Assembly: GCA_028554795.2 (NCBI GenBank)
Contig: CM068835.1
Span: 36,263,006 to 36,327,005, forward strand
Length of the DNA stretch: 64,000 bases
Reading direction: 5' to 3'
Source of the DNA: Sinohyriopsis cumingii
Taxonomy: Eukaryota > Mollusca > Bivalvia > Unionida > Unionidae
Shown one piece after another: positions 1-11,514 of the stretch. The notes below the pieces were generated by a model. That model saw nothing but the letters and a program-made list of their open reading frames with translations. It did no database searches and was not told the DNA's origin. Numbering within the stretch: position 1 is the stretch's first letter; each line of letters starts with the position of its first letter. A program made the position numbers and the translations under genes.

Positions 1-330
1 ATTTAAAGAGATAGAAAAGAGCGCATAAATGGGAATAGACGAATTTTATGCAGTCATACGGGAAAATAGGAAAGATAAATCGGACATTGGTAATATTGCA
101 TTTCGAGGAGTAGAATCTAATAATTTGGATGAATGTGTCAATCTATGGAAACTATATTTTTTTAATTTAGCGGTACAAGAGATGAGGAACATAATGATTG
201 TGTCAAAATGAAGAATATGTACGAAGAAAGCAAACTAGAGACTGATAACATAAAATGTCATAATATTACAGAGGAAGAAGTGTTGCAGCATATCAAGTCT
301 CTAAAAACAAAAAAAATCACCAGGCATATA
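1..330 (+). mobile_element. LINE remnant (linker before reverse transcriptase)
   Basis: The plus strand can be read, with stops, as the segment that lies between the endonuclease and RT domains of non-LTR retrotransposons. It starts with a charged stretch (positions 29-211) and ends with a motif of the type ITEEEV-x-IKSLK (about 268-312), which in LINEs precedes the first RT motif. The element stops abruptly near 330, where sequence homologous to a TLR begins, so the LINE either cut off the 5' part of TLR relic 1 or was brought in by a deletion. No RT core is present. Family recognition rests on one motif, so the clade is not assigned. Confidence 0.5.
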
Positions 331-336
331 TAGTCG

Positions 337-1955
337 TGCATTCGAATCTCTTCTTAATCTTCGGTATCTCGATATTTCCTATAATGAGATAAGGCACCTC
401 GATGAAGAAAACATCGTCGATATTTACGACCATAAGCCTAACAGGAAACCCTTTAAATTGTGATTGTAATATGCAATGGATACAAAAATGGCTGTTGCAT
501 CCAAAATTATATAATAAACTTATTGTAGATCTGTCTACGATCACTTGCACAATATTCGATGGTACCAGTGTTTCCTTGCTCTACAGAGATGCATCCGAAG
601 ATTTCCTTTGTCAGTATGAACGTGATTATAACGTTTTGAAATGTTCGTGCTGTAACTCAGGAGCGTGTGCATGTTTGCACATCTGTCCCGATAAGTGTAC
701 GTGCTTTCACAGAGTTGACGGATCAGTTAACTTGATCCGATGTGAAGGAAAAGGGTTTGATGAAGTTCCAGAAGAAATACCTCCGGCATCAACCCATCTC
801 TACCTGGATGGAAATAACATATCTGTAGTGTCGATATATGATTTCCCAAAGATGTTACACCTCGAGTATCTTTCCATGAATGATTCAAATATACATGCGA
901 TACATGATTACACATTTGCGAAACTATCACTAATGAAAACACAACATCTTGATGGAAACTCCATATCTACAATTTCCTCAAAAACTTTCTTTGGACTGAA
1001 CAAATTACAACGATTAACACTTAGCAAAAACAGAATAACGTTTATAGAATCTGGATCTTTCAGTCAGGTTCCTGGGATATACTATCTGGATTTGTCCAAA
1101 AACTTGCTCCACGGAGTAGAAGGATCCGTGTTGTACGAAATATCTTTTGCATCATCGCTCAATCTTTCTGGTAACCCATGGACTTGTGATTGTGAATTTG
1201 TAAAACAATTTGTCAATTTTATGTATTCCAACGTTAAAAGATTAAAAGATTTTTCTGCATTGACCTGCACCACAAATACTAATTCACCCCAAAACACGTC
1301 TATAAATCTGTCGGATACATTGCTGTTGGATTTGTGTCCAGTTATTACCGTGCGTCAAAGGAAGGAATTAACAGATAACGTTACCTTGGTGTCGATGCTA
1401 ACGACATTACTCGGGGCTCTCGTGATTGTAGTTATTATTGTCTTTGTCATTTTCCAGGACCGCGATTTTCTGAAAGTTTGGATTAACGTGAAGTTGGGAT
1501 GGCGAATCTGTAATAAAGAAGAGGACCTAACAGATGCATAAAAACCATATGATGCTTTTGTTTCTTACAGCAGTAAGGATGAAGACTATGTGGTGCATGA
1601 CTTAGTTCCAGTTCTGGAAAAGAATATGAATTACAGACTCTGCGTTCATTTTAGAGATTTTCCTGTCGGAGCAGCGATTGCAGACAACATTGTGTTTAGC
1701 GTTGTGTCCATTAAGCGTGTAATAGTGGTATTATCAAATAATTTTGTCGAGAGTGATTGGAGCCATTACGAATTTCATATTGCTCATCAAATGCTACTAG
1801 AGGAAAAGAAAAATAGGATCAATATGATTCTTTTGGGTAACATTGATAGATCAAAACTGGTCCCTGAGTTGAAAGATTATATAGACAAATACGTACCTAA
1901 ACCAGAACGATGCTTGGTTTTGGGGAAAAAATCAAATATGCTATGCCTTAAGTAA
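337..1955 (+). pseudogene. TLR relic 1 (C-terminal half with TM and TIR, nonsense before TIR)
   Basis: This is the C-terminal half of a Toll-like receptor closely related to the intact copy at 55.5-59.2 kb. Reading 5' to 3' it holds the last LRR of the first block, an LRRCT (NPLNCDC at about 452-472), the internal cysteine cluster with the second LRRNT, the second LRR block, a second LRRCT (NPWTCDC), a transmembrane helix (about 1380-1455) and a TIR domain starting at PYDAFVSYSS. A frame break lies near 400. The longest frame (402-1541, 379 codons) ends at an in-frame TAA at 1539-1541, just before the TIR; the TIR then continues in the same frame to 1955. Against the intact copy, a 2-base deletion near 1880 shifts the last ~20 codons. 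The N-terminal half is missing and replaced by LINE sequence. A pseudogene is the best reading; a readthrough or truncated membrane product cannot be excluded. Confidence 0.85.
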
Positions 1956-1959
1956 AACC

Positions 1960-3090
1960 AAAACAGGATTAAAGGCGTGTACTTTTGTCATTGTTTTGTT
2001 ATTGCTTCATCTGCAATTCTTCTTCTTCTTCTTATGCTTCTTCTTCTTCTTCTTATTTATCTTATTATTATTGTTATTTGAAATAGAAATATTATATTGA
2101 TACATCCACGATGGCCACTGGTTTTGAACTGTAACTGCCTCATAACAACGCGTGGTTTAGGAAAAATGTTTGATATACTGTGTCATAATTGAAGACTGAA
2201 TCGTTTGTTTGTCTAAAAAATTTAATTACTAATGTTTTAAAGGCCGCATACATCATAGTTTATGTTGTACTATTGATTAAACATCTCAAAAACCACCTTT
2301 GTTGAACAATAGATTTAAAACACCAGGGGACCTTCGTGTCGCACCTGTTGAGTATAATTCGTTTCTGACAGTGCGAGAACCTACATGACGAAAAGTAATC
2401 ATAACTTGTGAAAACTACATTTAATCCAAAAGCATAACTTGTAAAAACTACATTTCTTCCAAAAGCACCTTATCCCTATATAAGTTCTCCATGTTGTATG
2501 TAAAACTAAAGAAAGAAAAAAATAATAAAGATGAAGAAGAAAAACAAAGGTGGGTTTGTTTGTTGTAAGAGTGTGCTCTACCTCGCCTGGGCCACATAGT
2601 ATTGGCATCACACTATCATTCGCTTCTTACTCAGTTAACCTAATTTTAAAAGCAAGTTCTCCGGTAACCAATACTTGTATTAATTAAGCTTACAAGAGGA
2701 TTGATAGAGGACAAATGTCTTACTGATCTCTCTAGTGGGAAATTCCCCGTCAATGCTCCATTTATATATTACGTTATTTTGTTATACATAGTTTGTATCC
2801 ATTTACAATTTGTTTTCCATAAACCCACTTGTATGTAAGATTTTTATCAATGAAACCATGATCATTTCGATCAAAATCTTTTACTTAATCGAACACTGCT
2901 CTGGTATATGTTTTGAATGTATATTATGAACAATGTCTTCAATAGTTCCTGGATCGAAATTTTGATACCTGTATTTTTTTTTGGTGGTAATTTCGTATCT
3001 CATGTAGAATTTGTTTATCTTTCAGTTAAATAGTATTAACTCGTATCTTGTCTATTTTCGTATCCTTATCCTTTTTTCATTTATAATTTT
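1960..3090. other. AT-rich spacer, no gene seen
   Basis: There is a (TTC)n-like tract at about 2018-2056 directly after TLR relic 1. The rest is AT-rich sequence with only short frames and no recognisable domain. Confidence 0.5.
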
Positions 3091-3099
3091 CCATCTTCT

Positions 3100-4090
3100 A
3101 TAAATCCCTCTCCCCATTGTGTATTTATCGCTGAATTTGTCTGCTCTTATCTTTGCACCTTACGTCACATAATTGTCACGTTCTTTCATTTGCTCATCTA
3201 TCCTTGTTTCCTCATCTTTTTTGGACCATCTTTGTTATATATATATATTTTCATATCTCTCTTTAAAACTTATTCTCACTGGATTTTCTTCGTTTAACTA
3301 TGATATTTAGTTAACCTGTTTATCTCTTGTTTTCAAGATTTTTTAAATATACCTATACGAACTTCATCTTTAAAGTGGTCTAGTTTGTGTTCTTTTTATA
3401 GATTCAAATCATCTGGATCATCTAAGTAAGCATTGATCTTTTTCGTACCACACGCTCCCAGCGAGTGACATTAATATTTTGATTTGTATGATCAGCGGTT
3501 TGTGATCGACTACCATAAAACCAATATGCTAGTCTTGTATATTTACTTTATTTCCCTCTGTGATATAAACAAAATCTAATCGGCATCTTCTATTCTCTGC
3601 ATACTTATGCGTATATGTATTTTTTTGTGTGGCGTTTTTCTCTGTATGTGTCAGGTTTATTATGAAATTAGGCCTGCAAATACGCATGCTATTAAGAACG
3701 TATAAATTGAATAATTGCCAGTCATTTAGTCATGTGACGCATTCTTCCTGACACAGTCGTTGAATTTTAACTTATATTCTATGTCTAAATCCTTGGCTAC
3801 ACGTTGTATTATTGTGGATACTTTAGATTTAGAATCGTTTTAGTGCTAATTCACTCAAACTAGAACAGAAAGATTCTCTTCCAGGTTTTAGATGGTTTCT
3901 TTAGTCGTGTAATGAGTTTCTTTGATTAGAATAATGTCATAACACTTAGCTATTCTGGTTACTGTATCTATTCCCCCACTGATACCACTGTCATTAATAG
4001 TGAAGATCTTAAGGTTGATGCCCTCTATCTTGGCTATAGAAGCTGTTGCTAGGTTGTTTTTATCTATTTTGCCGTTAAGTTGCATGTTTT
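3100..4090 (-). mobile_element. LINE remnant, AP-endonuclease region
   Basis: On the minus strand, 4085-3888 encodes the start of an apurinic-type endonuclease as found in L1/Tx1-like elements: a hydrophobic LKIFTIN strand, then a helix and an IILIKETH motif that corresponds to the conserved Glu-containing LQETH block. Further downstream, around 3600-3480 and in shifted frames, come an RCRLDFVY-like block and a DHKPLII-like block, which match the late endonuclease motifs (DFV, SDH). Many stops and frameshifts are present, so it is dead. The sequence to about 3100 looks like the charged linker that follows the endonuclease. Confidence 0.55.
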
Positions 4091-4659
4091 ATAAATTCTC
4101 GGTTATTATTTCTTGTTCGCTTAATCAACTGATCGTCTTCAAAACTTATCTTCCTTTTATTTATGTCGTCTCTTGTCAGAGACATCGCACGTCTTCACTT
4201 CGGACAGGCCACTCGCCCCTCGTTTTATCCCCAGAGGTTTGTGTGTTTCAAAAGTTTCAACTATTTTCTTCTGAGGATATATTTGTGCTCTAATGAAATA
4301 CACTCCTTCAAGATATCTTGAAGTTATGGGTTCTGACCGAATTTTAGGAGTTAAAGTTTGCGGGCAGTAAAATTTGAATTTTAATCCCCCATTGGAATTT
4401 TGGTGCCATATTCTATATGCATGTTTTTGTCTTTAATATGTTTTGCGCATGTTATATTCCAACAAACAGGTGTATGTTTTTGGTTTCTGGAATGTCTCAA
4501 GCGTGATGCATTATCTGAAGTGGTTGTCTTTTTAGAGTCCATATTGTTCAATTTAATTTCTTCTTACATGAACAAGACATTAAATTAGGTTAATTCTAAA
4601 TCTTCTAGAACCAGATAATTTGTGTGATTTCTTTCCGTCGGTTCCATATCTTGTGATTG

Positions 4660-4965
4660 TTTCAAGCTCTATTCACTCTCACCCACCACAGTTAATGCCG
4701 CTGTTTGTGAGTCCGAGATGTCTTCAAATGTAGTTTTCTCGAGTATGTACCACGGTGCCTTTGTAATTTCCATGTGAATTTTTTTTTCCTTTTGTTCCTT
4801 TAGTCTCTTTTGCGCATTCTTTTTCGCTTTCTTTTTCTCGCTTGCACTTGTTTGCTCGTCGCTCTCCCATTTTCGGGGAGGTGTCAAACAATCAAGAGTT
4901 ATAGCATCCATATACGTGTCTGAGTATAGTACTAGCAGGTGGGGCTGAATAGACAACAATACTCG
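4660..4965 (-). mobile_element. Lys/Glu-rich frame upstream of LINE endonuclease remnant, possible ORF1 piece
   Basis: A 96-codon minus-strand frame contains a long Lys/Glu-rich, probably coiled or disordered stretch. It lies upstream, in the same orientation, of the LINE endonuclease remnant at 3.1-4.1 kb, the position expected for the end of a LINE ORF1. No zinc knuckle or RRM can be recognised, so this is a positional guess. It could equally belong to the neighbouring virus-like remnant. Confidence 0.25.
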
Positions 4966-4966
4966 G

Positions 4967-5725
4967 TCAAAATAAGGCTTCTAATAAAGTTGGCCATACG
5001 GTTGGAGGTGGGTAGACCACTTCGTTACAGGGTTTGTACAAATAACGCTTCGAGAAAGTGCTTGCGAAAAATGTCACGAAAAATTGAGGTGAAGTGAATT
5101 GACTTTTTAACCGAACCTTCTCACTGGAGTAGCTGAAATGTTGCTCAACCAAAGATTTTATTAAGACGAAGGCGATATCGTGTCCTTGGATTGTGTAAAT
5201 TTATGGATTACCGGGCGTTCTGATCATTAGCAAAGACATTTTCAAACCTAATCAGGTCCATATCACCCGGACACCAAATCAGATCAATATTTTGACGCGC
5301 ACGTGTATCAACGCTGTTAAAGACAACCAAAATATTGCAGTTTCTCTAATGACTTTAGGGATATGAACGTATCGAAATGTGACGAAAATGACGTCCGTAC
5401 TTGCATGTGTACATCGTGAGAATATTCTGTCTGAATCTTTTTGTTTATCGAGCATAACATCATCATATAACACTATATTATTAATACTACCGCCAAGTAC
5501 ATCGACTCATGCTGCATTATCGATGTCAAGGGTAAATTCAATTACGTCTGCGTCACCGATGTTGCGGTTTTGTAAAACGTTTACATTTTCATTGAATTCC
5601 TAAAGAATATTATTTCATATCTGGTCATCATACTGAGGTTTACAAGACCCAAATGGACCGCTGGTAATGGTTCGAATAGAGTTTAGCAATGCCGGATGAT
5701 TCTAGACTGTCTCCTGTTCTCGAGT
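4967..5725 (-). pseudogene. Degenerate A32/FtsK-like packaging ATPase (virus-like or Polinton-like)
   Basis: Minus-strand frames between about 5.7 and 5.0 kb resemble the packaging ATPase of Polinton/Maverick elements, adintoviruses and large DNA viruses. A Walker-A-like GPxGS-K block lies at about 5642-5662, with the usual Gly before Lys replaced by Cys. A Walker B with two acidic residues after a hydrophobic strand lies near 5455-5475, followed by the family's R-x-H segment and an IPK-x-IR-like segment near 5350-5420. The frame is broken by stops at several places and one break follows Walker A. It is a fossil, not a gene. The family assignment comes from motif order only. Confidence 0.4.
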
Positions 5726-6271
5726 TCCTAAGAAGCCAATCACATTGTTGTTGTACAAATATGATAAGTATATAGTTTTAGATTGTATTCGACACCAATC
5801 TTGCACCGATGCCAGAGTATTAAAAACAATAACGACAAAGAATCGTTGGCGGACACTTAGAAATACGTGAGTGAAACGTGGTACAAAAACAAATAAGTTC
5901 ATGTTTTAATTGATAATAGTAACGAGATGTCATCCGGTGTTGATATCGCAGCGAAACTCGGAAATTACAAGGAACTCCACTGGCTAAGTATTTGGGTTCG
6001 AAACATTCTGGGATATAATTATTGTGACCTTGAAACGCGACTTGATATTAGACTCGACTAAAGAAAAAAACCAAAGCTGATGAATTTAAAGTGAATGTCG
6101 ATTGATCATGCGTGTCATGCTCATGATCGCTTATGAAAATCAAGATCTGCAACAACGACGTATTGCCTATATCAAGTTGCTTCATACACTGACACCTATG
6201 ACTAGTAAATATATAATGGATTCTCTGACCAGTTGGATGATAAGATCGGCGATGAGTGGTAAATTTGCCGT

Positions 6272-6285
6272 GGGGGGGGGGGGGG
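6272..6285. repeat. Poly-G run (14 bp)
   Basis: Fourteen consecutive G lie inside the virus-like remnant; this is a likely site of length variation or assembly error. Confidence 0.8.
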
Positions 6286-6339
6286 CTAGCTTGCTCCCAA
6301 CTCTCATGGACGGGTAATTGATTGTACGATAATTACAAT

Positions 6340-6900
6340 AATGGAACCGAGTTATTAAGGTCTAAAATGATATTGGAAGGGCAGAGCGGCGAAAAGCAAA
6401 TTCACTTATGCAGCAGGTATTAATCGTTCTGTTGCTGCAGACTGGCTGTCCTGACAGGCAGTATGGCAAATTTATCTGTCATCACCTAAGACGCATCAAT
6501 ACCGACGGTTTAATGTTACCACTCGCAATGAAGTTCATCAGACATATGTTTTGTTCTTATCCCATGACACTGCTGTAACTGGTTCAGGGCTTAACTACGA
6601 ACGACAGAGACGCATATATAAATACGCGTCGACGGTCGCCGATCTTGCGAGTAGATACAAAGAAGCAGAACATCTTGATCATGAAATAATCGAAACCCAT
6701 TGATGCAATCGCGAAGAAACACATACAGGCTAAATGGCACTCTTCTTCACAGAAACTGTTACTCGGCAACGTGATGGTCAGGTTTTTATATGAACCAGTG
6801 AATTTGAAGGTGATATAAAAAGACCAGTATATCTTATCTGGAGTGTAAACACACATTAAATTTTCAGCGTAATTACATTTACGGGTAGGCCTGCGATCTA
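6340..6900 (+). pseudogene. Degenerate DDE integrase remnant
   Basis: A plus-strand reading between about 6380 and 6710 resembles an rve-type integrase core of the kind carried by Polinton-like elements and retroelements. A QYRRFN-like strand leads into a VHQT-x-VLFL block (about 6530-6555), and a YKYA-x-TVADLASRYKEAE block follows (about 6615-6670), which corresponds to the conserved TVVD-x-ASR segment. The residue at the first catalytic Asp position after HQT is Tyr, and two further stop codons interrupt the frame, so activity is excluded. It lies about 0.7 kb from the packaging-ATPase-like remnant and points the other way. Confidence 0.45.
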
Positions 6901-7499
6901 GAAACTAGATTAATTGGCTCATCAACGTGGATTTGTCCTTGAACAATTTCAAGTAATTCCTGAAAATAAACAATTACGAGAAGCATGGATTAACCAGGAA
7001 ATCAAGACACTAGCGCCCATATGTCTCTAACATTCAGGACAGGTGAGTATCACATTCATGCGTGTATGGCCCAAACTATTTTGATTCTGTCGACAGGAAA
7101 TTATCATGTGTCATTACGAGAATAATCTCAAGACATTATATCGTTATAGAGACTGTTTTGCTGTTGTTTCAATTCCATGAAGAATTCAACATGACGATCA
7201 AATTCGCGTTTATTTGTTTTTGTAATTTTGTTGATAACCAGCTAATGCTTTTCTTGCCGGTGTCTTGTTAAGTTTCTGATGTTGATTATCTTCCACAGCA
7301 TAAACCATCTTGCGTAGTGAAGATATTTCTTGTAACTCCCGATGCTGCCAGATACCCTAACGTTTACATTTCGACATAATCATCGGCAATCCTAGCACTA
7401 GTATCTGAGCACGCAAATAAAATCCATCAATTCATCAATCGCTGTCTCTGGAGTCTAAATGCACATCATCAACATTGAAACTTTTTGGACTTAAAATCT

Positions 7500-8075
7500 C
7501 ATCCTTGCTTTTAGCCTCTTAAATGATTCACTGGAGGCCCTGTGGTCTTATAACATTTTCTCGATAGCGTCGACATATTCTTTAAACAAGTCATGTGGCG
7601 ATTTACCTGTGAATGCGGGAGATTGACCATGATCGTTGCACATGATAATCGCTGTTGGTTTTGTAAATAACCAGTAAAGAAACATTTTTAAAGTATCTTC
7701 ATACACTTACCGTATATTTCATCCCATATAATGATGTTTGGAATATTTTTCTCACCCATTTTTTCTGGAGTCAACGAATCACCACACCAGCGAAAGAAAT
7801 TATGATATGTATGAGACTTAACTCTTCTCTCTCTCGTCCCCCTGGTAAGTCAGTGAGTTCGTGTTAGCACCACCATGTTAGTTCGGTATCCGGGCATCCC
7901 CATAACCAATCCTAATACAATTGTAGTTTCACCAGAACACGTTTTCTGTAACAGATGGTGCTGATGATGGTTGCGACAGTTGCCCATTTCGTTAATAATG
8001 ACATATTTGCTCATTTGTAACTCGCCAGTGCCCCATGGAGCTTCGTCTAAACGTATTATAAGTGCGTCTTGCAGG
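7500..8075 (-). pseudogene. Degenerate P-loop ATPase/helicase-like remnant
   Basis: Minus-strand frames show three blocks in the order of an SF3-type helicase: a Walker-A-like CSGETT block (about 7925-7945, with Glu at the usual Lys position), a Walker-B-like hydrophobic strand ending WDEIYG (about 7710-7736), and a sensor-like strand ending in CNDHG (about 7627-7663). Frames differ between blocks and several stops occur. The family is uncertain: an SF3 helicase of a small DNA virus and a second ATPase of a Polinton-like element are both possible. Together with 5.0-6.9 kb it may be one decayed element. Confidence 0.3.
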
Positions 8076-8099
8076 CCTTCGCGTGACTGTGGAGACTCT

Positions 8100-8165
8100 A
8101 TAGGTTGTTGTTGTTGTTGTAGTGGGGTTTAGCGCCAGTTTTTAGCAATCCTTGCTTAAACGGGG
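8100..8165 (-). mobile_element. SINE family 2, 3' end only
   Basis: A (TTG)n tract followed by a GGCGCTAAACC-like block (read on the minus strand) matches the tail of the complete SINE at 21442-21692, including the (AAC)n end. The 5' part is absent. Confidence 0.6.
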
Positions 8166-8169
8166 ATTT

Positions 8170-9070
8170 GCTCATTTAAATTATTTTGCGAAGTGATGAA
8201 TTTAACTGATACAATTTTGTTAAGAAATCAACAACGACTCTAGACGTTCATTTTTACAATAAATATTTTGCTAAAGAAAAAAAAACATAGATAAATTCAT
8301 TATGATTCTTTATGAATATCGTATTAAGGTGTGAAAAGTAAACTTTTATTTCCTTTCGTCAAATTTATATAACCGTAAACATTGAGAACTATATAAACAA
8401 TGATAGGTGTTTATTTATTTATTTAGTTTCATAAACATATTAAACATTTGTGTGTAATAAATATTTGTTGAGACACGTCCGTCTGAAAACGAAATACAAA
8501 TCTATCACATTATGAAGATATTCATGCAACCAGTTCCAAGAGATTTCGATGAATCGTTTGATTTGTAAATATGCTCTAGAGTATGTATGGTTCATGAAGT
8601 TAAATATGTGTTTTGCAGCACATATTGAAATATATATCTTTTGTTTCGGGCAAAATAATGCGTCAAATGTGATGTATTATTGATGTTATTATGCTGACCA
8701 TTTATTTAATTAAGGGTCTATTTGGATTATATTCCTAATTGTATACACATTTGTAGATTGTCACGACTCTATGGTCGTTAACTAAGTATCAGAAATGAGT
8801 GAAAACCAACACGTTTTGTAACGTTCATCAATAACGTATTGCCCTAAAATAGAAAAGAAAACTTAAAAATAATTACATTATTGTGAATGGAATCTGAAAA
8901 TGTCTTACAGTTCTAATAAATCAACAAATGTATCGGATATTCCAAATGAGTTCCAGTGGTAATAGGAAGGAAGTTCTGTATGTTATACTGATGCTCTTTT
9001 AGTCTTGGTGAATCACAATGATGTGATTCAAAATGTCTATAAATGCATTCAAAGTAGTTTCATTACGATT
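8170..9070. other. AT-rich spacer, no gene seen
   Basis: AT-rich sequence without a recognisable frame, repeat family or RNA gene. Confidence 0.4.
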
Positions 9071-9079
9071 CAAATGGCT

Positions 9080-9295
9080 CAAAGTGACGCTCTGCATTAA
9101 GAGGTTAGTGTTAGGACTGTTATGCTGGTGTCAGGATAATGTGAATATGTGGGCCATCATCCTACATGTCTGCGCTATGATAGCCCATTGCTAGACATCA
9201 CTATAACCTGTCACGCTGCTGACATCGAGCAATATAACTGAACACTTGTAAAAGCTACATTAAAAATCAAAATCACACAAACAATATATGATTCA
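9080..9295 (+). mobile_element. SINE family 1, body without tRNA-like head
   Basis: The segment matches the body of the complete copies at 44173 and 51597. It starts at a GCATTAAGAGGTTAGTGTTAG block, passes a GGTGTCAGGATAATGTGA block and a CACTATAACCTG block, and ends in TTAAAAATCAAAATCAC. The tRNA-related 5' head is missing, as is usual for 5'-truncated retroposons. Confidence 0.7.
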
Positions 9296-9299
9296 GAAT

Positions 9300-10464
9300 G
9301 TCTGTAAATGAATTTTCAGTAATTCCAAAACGGCTACTTATTCCTCAAGTCTGAGCAGAACTGAATGACTCCACTAAGACTGAGATTTAACCTAGACAAA
9401 ACTAATTTTCTGAAAAGCATACTTTCTATAGAAGTTATATGTGATAACAGAAACATAATGAGGGTTGAATGTTCATTATAGATTATTCTACCTTTTTCCA
9501 CGAGGTCAGATATATAGCTGCTAACCGATCAAGTAATTCAAAATGGTTTGATGTCCAGTTCTTACTAGAGTTGATATTTTTCAATATTATTGAGAACCAT
9601 CTCAACGTTTATTAGAGGCTCAACATTCTAAAGCCAAGTGAAATACACCAAACCTTGATAATAAATATCAGTTTTGCAATATTAAGAAAGGGTTTGCGCG
9701 CATACAATGCAAAGTTTTTCGGCAAGGACGCGTGTGATAAAGAACTTATGAGAACCTACAAAATTGCAACTCTAGCAAATTTTAAGGACTTCAAGAGGTA
9801 TATGGTTTTGTACTGGGTGCAAGAATGTAATGTTTCTGGCACTATGGCAAAAGAAAAGAATAAATGAATAGAGAAAGATTGATAGAATTATGGCAACGTT
9901 ACCTTGTGCTGTGCATAAACCACAAATTGATACATATTAGCAACAATGTGGAATTTACATGGCTGCAAAAAAGGTGTCTATAACATATCGTACCTAGTTT
10001 ATTATTGTAAAGGGATCAGTTAAATGAATTTAATATAATGCATATATTTTGATCGTTATTTCTTTTAGAAGTCACGCCAATGCTTGTTTTAGAAAACACC
10101 AGGGACACTTTGGCTAAGAGATGGATCGAAGCAATTGTCTTCGTATTAAAAGTCTCACAAATGAAATAAGGAGAGGAATCCATAAAGACTGAAATTATAA
10201 CGATCAAAATTCCATTAATTTGTAATCATCTTCAGTCGATCAATTTGGTTGTTTTGTTCCATTTTTATGAAAAGAATAGCACTATCATCATTGTAAAGCA
10301 ATGAGTTTTTTTTTACAGAATCATTTTTTGTTCCTTATCTCATAATTTATATTACGTCTTTTCATTTATGCCAGGATTCATGCATTTAAGCTGGAACTTG
10401 TTCGTATTCTATTGGATTATTGACTGCTATATTGCTGTCGATCTGGGTAAAATTGCAATTACTG

Positions 10465-10465
<1 letters not shown>
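9300..10465. other. AT-rich spacer, no gene seen
   Basis: Only short frames with no family resemblance are present. A 70-codon plus frame at 9655-9867 has no recognisable motif. Confidence 0.4.

Positions 10466-10466
<1 letters not shown>

Positions 10467-10553
<87 letters not shown>
10467..10553. repeat. (AT)n microsatellite, ~87 bp
   Basis: An uninterrupted AT dinucleotide tract. It abuts the end of a long dispersed repeat (10555-11510). Confidence 0.95.
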
Positions 10554-10554
<1 letters not shown>

Positions 10555-10555
<1 letters not shown>

Positions 10556-11510
10556 CTATGCTGGGGTGTGGACCGAGACAAGGAAATCCTAGTCAAGGGG
10601 TTACATTATTTGTCTCTGCACGAGGTTTTTAGATTATTTTTCTCACCTGATATCTTCCTTTAAAGTAAAAAGAACTCTTCACGTGCTAATGTTTTCAGGC
10701 GGCTCATTAATACAAATATGTTAATGAGGGATGTTGTGTGACCGTTGCATCCGAATTGCACAATTTATACGGGTTAGCAAAGGAAAAAACAACATCAAAC
10801 GTGGCATAGTAATGAATTATTGTCACATTTAATATATTTATGTTATATAAGAAAGAGCTCTTAAAACTCACTTATTTCGACTGCAAGAACAAACCTAAAG
10901 ACCTAATAATGTTATCTACCTTAAAGATTTTCAGCATGTTTTTTTCTTCTTTCTAATTTGTATAGTGTTTGTTTTTGTAATTATATTCTTATATATGTTC
11001 ATTTTATGTTCAAGGTGTTGTCTAATGTTGTAAAGTGCTTAGAGTTTCTAAAGATTAGGCGCTATACAAAGTCCTCATTATTATTATTATTATTATTATT
11101 GTAAAATTGACAGTACATAATTCATATTTATTAAAAGAAACTTTCATTTTCATCAGTTGCAATTTTAAAAATTATGAAGCAATTCTGTCTACTCAGCTCT
11201 ACTGTAGCTATACTTAGTACAAGCTGTAACGAAGATTAACATCTTGCTTTCGATTATTCAGGGGTAATTAGGAATACGCTTCACTATCGTACATAATTCT
11301 CCTTTTCTTTAGAGGAGGTCAACCTGTGTGTGACATACTTGTGGTGTCCTTAATATTGATTGTAAAATCACCCCCGTGTATAAAAGATCGTCCAAATACC
11401 GACCCTAGTGGATAACCATGTGCTAAATTTTCAAGTTCACGGATTCTTTGAAATTTTAAGTTTCTGTCTTGGAAATATGGTAAGTGCTAGAATGATTGCT
11501 TATGGGTTAA
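10555..11510 (-). repeat. Dispersed repeat R1, minus-strand copy, interrupted by a retroposon
   Basis: Read on the minus strand, this segment aligns with 24880-25620 and in part with 25790-26260. Shared blocks include ATGCAACGGTCACAC, CATTAACATATTTGTATTAA, GCACGTGAA and the GGTTTGGACC-type palindrome arm at its end. The alignment is broken by about 250 bp (10850-11101) with a LINE/SINE-type tail, i.e. a later insertion. No coding capacity is visible; R1 is probably a non-autonomous element or an old duplicon. Confidence 0.65.
10850..11101 (+). mobile_element. L2-like LINE 3' end / SINE tail with (ATT)n
   Basis: The insertion ends in TTGTAAAGTGCTTAGAG, then TAAAGATTAGGCGCTATACAAA and a short (ATT)n tract, a hallmark of LINE-derived 3' tails shared by many animal SINEs. 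Its 5' part reads like the short C-terminal LKTHLF region of L2-type elements. It splits R1 and is therefore younger than R1. The same tail is seen at 23165-23380 within TLR relic 2. Confidence 0.65.
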
Positions 11511-11514
11511 TGGG

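Noticed and set aside
402-1541. 379-codon frame as a genuine short receptor gene
   Set aside because: It starts inside an LRR after a frame break, lacks a signal peptide, and aligns to the middle of the intact TLR.
10368-10592. Frames rich in alternating Tyr-Ile, also at 20019-20298, 30325, 33764, 35294 and 63096
   Set aside because: Translations of (TA)n microsatellites.
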